Of a stretch of DNA of 9,980 nucleotides, positions 7,692-9,980 are shown in pieces (positions within the stretch are counted from its first letter, which is position 1; each line of letters opens with the position of its first letter). The DNA lies in NCBI GenBank assembly GCA_035476575.1, contig DATILL010000038.1, positions 1 through 9,980 of the forward strand. The letters run 5' to 3'. Under the pieces are notes generated by a model that saw only the letters and a program-made list of their open reading frames with translations, was not told the origin of the DNA and did not search any database. Source of the stretch: DATILL01 sp035476575. Its GTDB lineage: Bacteria; Actinomycetota; Actinomycetes; Mycobacteriales; JACQDL01. Position numbers and translations under genes: made by a program.

Positions 7692-7958
7692 GAAGAGGAG
7701 CCTACCCGCAGAATCGATTCCTTGGTCCGGCTGGGACGGACGTCTGTGGTCGTGCCCTACCTCTGAACCTAGCTGAACCGCCGTCGACGGTTCGACAGTG
7801 GGGTGGGGGACGTCGTGCCGGCTGCCACGCTGCGGGCATCCTCTCCTACCAGCCTCCGGACTCTTGCTGGACCGCGTGTCACTCCCGGTGCTGCTTGAGC
7901 TGGGATCAGTTGCAGATGGACGGTCCGGAGGAGCACATGACCCCCAGCGGCAGAGGTT

Positions 7959-7972
7959 CACCCAATTGGGTG
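7959..7972. promoter_or_regulatory. Perfect 14-base palindrome CACCCAATTGGGTG (possible operator)
   Basis: CACCCAATTGGGTG is identical on both strands and ends 76 bases before the TTG start of the SLATT-like gene. A further CACCC follows at 7974-7978 and could pair instead with the GGGTG half, giving two alternative foldings. The lack of a loop favours binding by a dimeric regulator. No regulator gene is adjacent. Confidence 0.35.
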
Positions 7973-8032
7973 GCACCCTTCGCCTACCTGAGCGGTCTAC
8001 GTCTGCTTCAATCCTGCTGCTGGCGCCGACCT

Positions 8033-8039
8033 AAGGGAG
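8033..8039 (+). promoter_or_regulatory. Ribosome binding site AAGGGAG fixing a TTG start
   Basis: AAGGGAG lies 9 bases before TTG 8049 and resembles the consensus complementary to the 16S 3' end. It is the main reason to accept the rare TTG start for the SLATT-like gene. The next in-frame candidates downstream would cut into the N-terminal helix. Confidence 0.6.
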
Positions 8040-8048
8040 CAGCGACCT

Positions 8049-8852
8049 TTGAGCACTCAGGCTGACCAAGATCTCCAGGACTCGCATCGGAAGGCTGCAA
8101 AGGATCTCAACCATTCACTGGACCGTCTGCGAAGCGCCCGCACGTATCGGCGCTTGTACTATGTGTGGCTGCTATGCAGCCTCCTGCTTGTCGGTCTGCT
8201 TGCGTATAGTACCGTTATCGCGCTATGGCGAGACAAACCTACTATTACTCGTTATGTTGGACTGCTCGCGGTCCTCGTGTCCGCTGTTGTAGCTGCTGCG
8301 GTCCTGATCCGCACACGGCCTCAGTTGGTAGATATAAACCACCGCGCTCGCGAGTTGCTTCACGAGAAACAAAAGCTAGCGTCTCGGCTAGAACTGGAGT
8401 CGGTTGAGTCGTTACGTATCTATCGAGAGGCATCGCTCGATCTTGTTGAACAGTATAGGCGGCGAGCTACTATAAACCGCCGTATACACAACATCTTTCA
8501 AGGCATCATAATCGTACTTTCAATAGTGGTATCTACTTTAACCGCACTCTCTGGCGAGCTGCCTAACGCTCGCTGGTTCGCAACCGTATTCAGCGCTCTG
8601 GTGGGTATCTCTGCGGGCCTCACCGGGTATTTCAAGTTCCGTGAGCGAGGATTTAACCTTCAATCAACTGCTGATGATATCGAAAGAAACTACAATGCAG
8701 CCGAGTTTCGACTCGACGACTACTCAGAGGACGAAGCGGAAATGGATCGACTTCGACGCTTCGCTCAAATTGTTGAGCGAATCAAGGAGGAGCAACGCAA
8801 GCGAGAGCTGCAGCTTGAGCAATCGCCTGGCCCAAAGGAAGAACGCGGGTAA
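8049..8852 (+). CDS. SLATT/DUF4231-like four-helix membrane protein
   Basis: A 267-residue integral membrane protein with the layout of SLATT/DUF4231 proteins, predicted membrane effectors (possibly pore-forming) in nucleotide-signalling defence systems; that role is family knowledge and inference. The order is a charged N-terminal helix (1-35), helices TM1 about 36-60 and TM2 about 68-88, a long charged cytosolic region (about 89-147, 'HEKQKLASRLELESVESLRIYREASLDL'-like coiled coil), TM3 148-168 and TM4 176-196. The 'GYFKFRERGFNLQSTADDIERNY' type segment (193-215) comes next, where the family has its conserved post-membrane helix, then an acidic and basic coiled tail to 267. TTG 8049 is supported by AAGGGAG at 8033-8039. 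Base composition is striking: my counts give 25 G/C of 60 at 8461-8520 and 24 of 60 at 8641-8700, in a genome of very high GC. Leu164 is a rare TTA codon (8538-8540). It is flanked by transposase and integrase remnants, which points to horizontal acquisition. No partner gene is visible. Confidence 0.75.
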   Translation: MSTQADQDLQDSHRKAAKDLNHSLDRLRSARTYRRLYYVWLLCSLLLVGLLAYSTVIALWRDKPTITRYVGLLAVLVSAVVAAAVLIRTRPQLVDINHRARELLHEKQKLASRLELESVESLRIYREASLDLVEQYRRRATINRRIHNIFQGIIIVLSIVVSTLTALSGELPNARWFATVFSALVGISAGLTGYFKFRERGFNLQSTADDIERNYNAAEFRLDDYSEDEAEMDRLRRFAQIVERIKEEQRKRELQLEQSPGPKEERG

Positions 8853-9047
8853 ATTGCTCAGACCCAAGGGGCGGCACAGCGCCGGTAGCTACAAGTCTAT
8901 GCCGCTGATAGTCAGTCTCAACGGCCTCTACCACCTGCTGCACAACCTACTGTAGAACTCGGCATGGCCCCGATCACTTGGTGTCTCGGCAATCGGCTCG
9001 GCCTCGGACGACATTCGCGGCGCGACTAACTCGGAGAGGTGGCGGCG

Positions 9048-9258
9048 GTGCGAGTTGTTGGGCGTGGCGTGGTGGCCGTGCTGGCGGTCGTCGCCGGGGT
9101 GGGTCTGGTCGGGTGCGGGCCGGATGACCCGAACTACACGTGCAAGTTGCGGCTGGCGGAGACGCGGCTGCGAGGGTCGTGGTTTCCGGTCGGTCGGCCA
9201 ACGGACGGAGTACGTGTCCCGTCCCGACCCGTTCGAGGAGACGGTGGAGTGCGCGTGA
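9048..9258 (+). pseudogene. Short lipoprotein-like gene, apparently frameshifted
   Basis: GTG 9048 follows GGAGAGG (9033-9039) by 8 bases and begins a clear lipoprotein signal peptide: Arg2 and Arg6, a Val/Ala/Gly hydrophobic core, and a lipobox LVGC with Cys23 (9114-9116). 'GPDDPNYTCKLRLAETRLRG' follows. After about 9185 this frame loses its coding character. The +1 frame carries 'TEYVSRPDPFEETVECA' to a TGA at 9256-9258; 16 of its 17 codons (9205-9255) end in G or C, against about half in the original frame over the same bases. A single indel near 9185-9200 would join both into an exported lipoprotein of about 70 residues. I do not recognise a family. If the shift is not real, the first frame would run on to 9548 and merge with integrase-derived sequence, which is implausible. 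Confidence 0.4.
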
Positions 9259-9372
9259 CAAGGGGTGCGACGGGCGGGTCCGGTGAGTGGTTTGGCTGCG
9301 CGCCATATGACGGGCCGCGTTGGTTGTTGCCGGTCTTCCGGTTGCGGCGTGTAGTCGGGCGGGCGCGTCGGG

Positions 9373-9875
9373 CGGGCACGCGGAGACGTGCGAACCGTCC
9401 CGTGCCCGCCGGAGCTGACCGCGTTGCTCAACGCGCCATGGGCGACTTCGGGACAGGATCTGACGGACGCTTGTTCGTCGACGAGCGCAACACCGGCGAG
9501 CTGCCCAAGCTCACCATCGGTCAGAGCATGGCAGCGCGCCCGCGCTGAGGTGTTCACCCAGGAGGTGGCAGAGACCCTGCTGGCCAGGTCACTTTACGAC
9601 CTACGGCACGTCGACGCGGCCACCTGGCTGAACGGGGGGTATCACCAACGACAGTCCCCGAGTGGGCCGGCCACTCCGTCGAGGTGCTGCTCAAGACCTA
9701 CGCCAAATGCCTGGACCGGGAAGACGTCTCGATCCGGCATCGGGTCCAGACCGCACTCGGCCACCCAGGTAGACGGGTCCCTGGCACGCCCACCAGTTGG
9801 ATTTTCGAGTCAGCCACGAAGCGGCACTGCGCGACTCTGCCGCCGGGTGGTGCGACACGAAGTCGCACGTGGTGA
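9373..9875 (+). pseudogene. Tyrosine recombinase (phage/AICE integrase) C-terminal remnant
   Basis: These are pieces of the catalytic domain of a tyrosine integrase of the kind carried by actinobacterial integrative elements, spread over two frames. Frame A (9373 to about 9440) gives 'RARGDVRTVPCPPELTALL'. Frame B (about 9438-9520) gives 'DFGTGSDGRLFVDERNTGEL'. Frame A again (about 9520-9636) gives 'RAWQRARAEVFTQEVAE', then 'LYDLRHVDAATWLNGG' with the second catalytic Arg. Frame B (about 9639 on) gives 'VSPTTVPEWAGHSVEVLLKT' with the GH motif, then 'YAKCLDREDV' with the nucleophilic Tyr, closing near 'QTALGHPG'. Three frame changes are needed. The last sits at a run of six G (9634-9639), where a seventh G would restore NGGVSP. 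The N-terminal DNA-binding region and first catalytic Arg are absent upstream of 9373. Frame B stays open to TGA 9873-9875, but residues after about 9770 are not integrase-like. It is inactive as read. Confidence 0.75.
9850..9868. repeat. Hairpin GTGCGAC-ACGAA-GTCGCAC
   Basis: Perfect 7-base arms (9850-9856 and 9862-9868) enclose a 5-base loop at the end of the integrase remnant's open frame. A T-run does not follow, so a Rho-independent terminator is not supported. A second small dyad, TTCGAC-TCGAT-GTCGAA (9896-9912), follows. They may be terminator-like or attachment-site leftovers of the mobile element. Confidence 0.3.
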
Positions 9876-9980
9876 GTAGTCCCGTCGATTGGAGGTTCGA
9901 CTCGATGTCGAAGACGTGACTCTGGTCAGTGTCCTTGACCGGTCCCTGTCTCTGGCGTGCGTGGCCAGTAATGGCCGGGT
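9876..9980. other. Right-edge stretch, no supported gene
   Basis: Around 105 bases follow the last stop of the integrase remnant. GGTTCGACTC near 9894-9903 recalls a tRNA T-loop, but the flanking bases do not pair as a T-stem and no acceptor stem or CCA is present. I therefore do not call a tRNA or attachment site. An interrupted end of the mobile element is possible. Confidence 0.35.

Larger units (their letters stand above)
7613..8032. other. Spacer of about 420 bases with short repeats, no supported gene
   Basis: Open frames here (for example plus 7798-8034, or minus to 7976) have Ser/Arg/Pro-rich products without motifs. The stretch holds an 11-base tandem repeat at 7670-7691, the self-complementary CCGTCGACGG at 7781-7790 and the perfect 14-base palindrome at 7959-7972. 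It is likely the upstream regulatory region of the SLATT-like gene plus leftover IS flank. I see no convincing -35/-10 pair. Confidence 0.45.

Noticed and set aside
7377..7976. Minus-strand frame of 199 codons over the IS remnant and spacer
   Set aside because: Ser/Arg/Pro-rich, no motif, and antisense to recognisable transposase sequence for part of its length.
8928..9557. Minus-strand frames opposite the lipoprotein and integrase remnants
   Set aside because: Plus-strand frames carry the recognisable lipobox and integrase motifs. The minus products are low complexity.
9885..9912. tRNA-like T-loop (GGTTCGACTC) as a possible attachment site
   Set aside because: The bases on either side do not form a five-pair T-stem, and no acceptor, D or anticodon arm could be traced in the neighbouring bases.
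7255..9980. CRISPR array or other multi-copy regular repeat in the accessory region
   Set aside because: Only two-copy short repeats were found. No series of equal repeats with unique spacers is present.

Overview
The window looks like chromosomal DNA of a high-GC actinobacterium. Most genes have strong G/C third positions, and GTG and TTG starts are common. There is a DUF664 (mycothiol-transferase-type DinB fold) protein, a DUF1963 protein, a DUF1003 protein and a carbohydrate ABC transporter with a lipoprotein binding component. A Micromonosporaceae or Streptomyces-like host is my inference; nothing here fixes the genus.

Layout. (1) 1-735: a DUF664/DinB-type gene on the minus strand. (2) 736-2297: a non-coding spacer with several perfect palindromes, then a DUF1963 gene on the plus strand. 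It may be led by a 26-codon leaderless ORF that overlaps its start by 4 bases. (3) 2305-2709: a small two-helix DUF1003 membrane protein on the minus strand, convergent with the DUF1963 gene (7 bases apart) and divergent from the transporter. (4) 2907-7254: a compact CUT1-type sugar ABC transporter operon of lipoprotein binding protein, two permeases and a dedicated MalK/UgpC-type ATPase, with gaps of 3 bases or overlaps of 4 and 1 bases. Together these encode one uptake machine: a lipid-anchored receptor, a two-subunit channel and a cytosolic ATPase. No regulator or glycoside hydrolase lies inside the window, so the sugar is unknown. (5) 7265-9980: an accessory, degraded region. It starts with the 3' end of an IS630-type transposase directly after the ATPase gene, then a 436-base spacer with short repeats. 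Next is an intact, AT-richer gene for a four-helix membrane protein of the SLATT/DUF4231 type, then a short lipoprotein-like gene that appears frameshifted. Last is the C-terminal catalytic part of a tyrosine integrase broken by about three frameshifts.

The most interesting item is the SLATT-like gene. It is the only intact gene between two mobile-element remnants and is much lower in GC than its neighbours. It carries a TTA codon and has a perfect 14-base palindrome upstream. SLATT proteins are known mainly as predicted membrane effectors of nucleotide-signalling conflict systems, but no cyclase, SLOG or other sensor partner is visible, so it would be an orphan or a solo system. No CRISPR array, tRNA or rRNA was seen.
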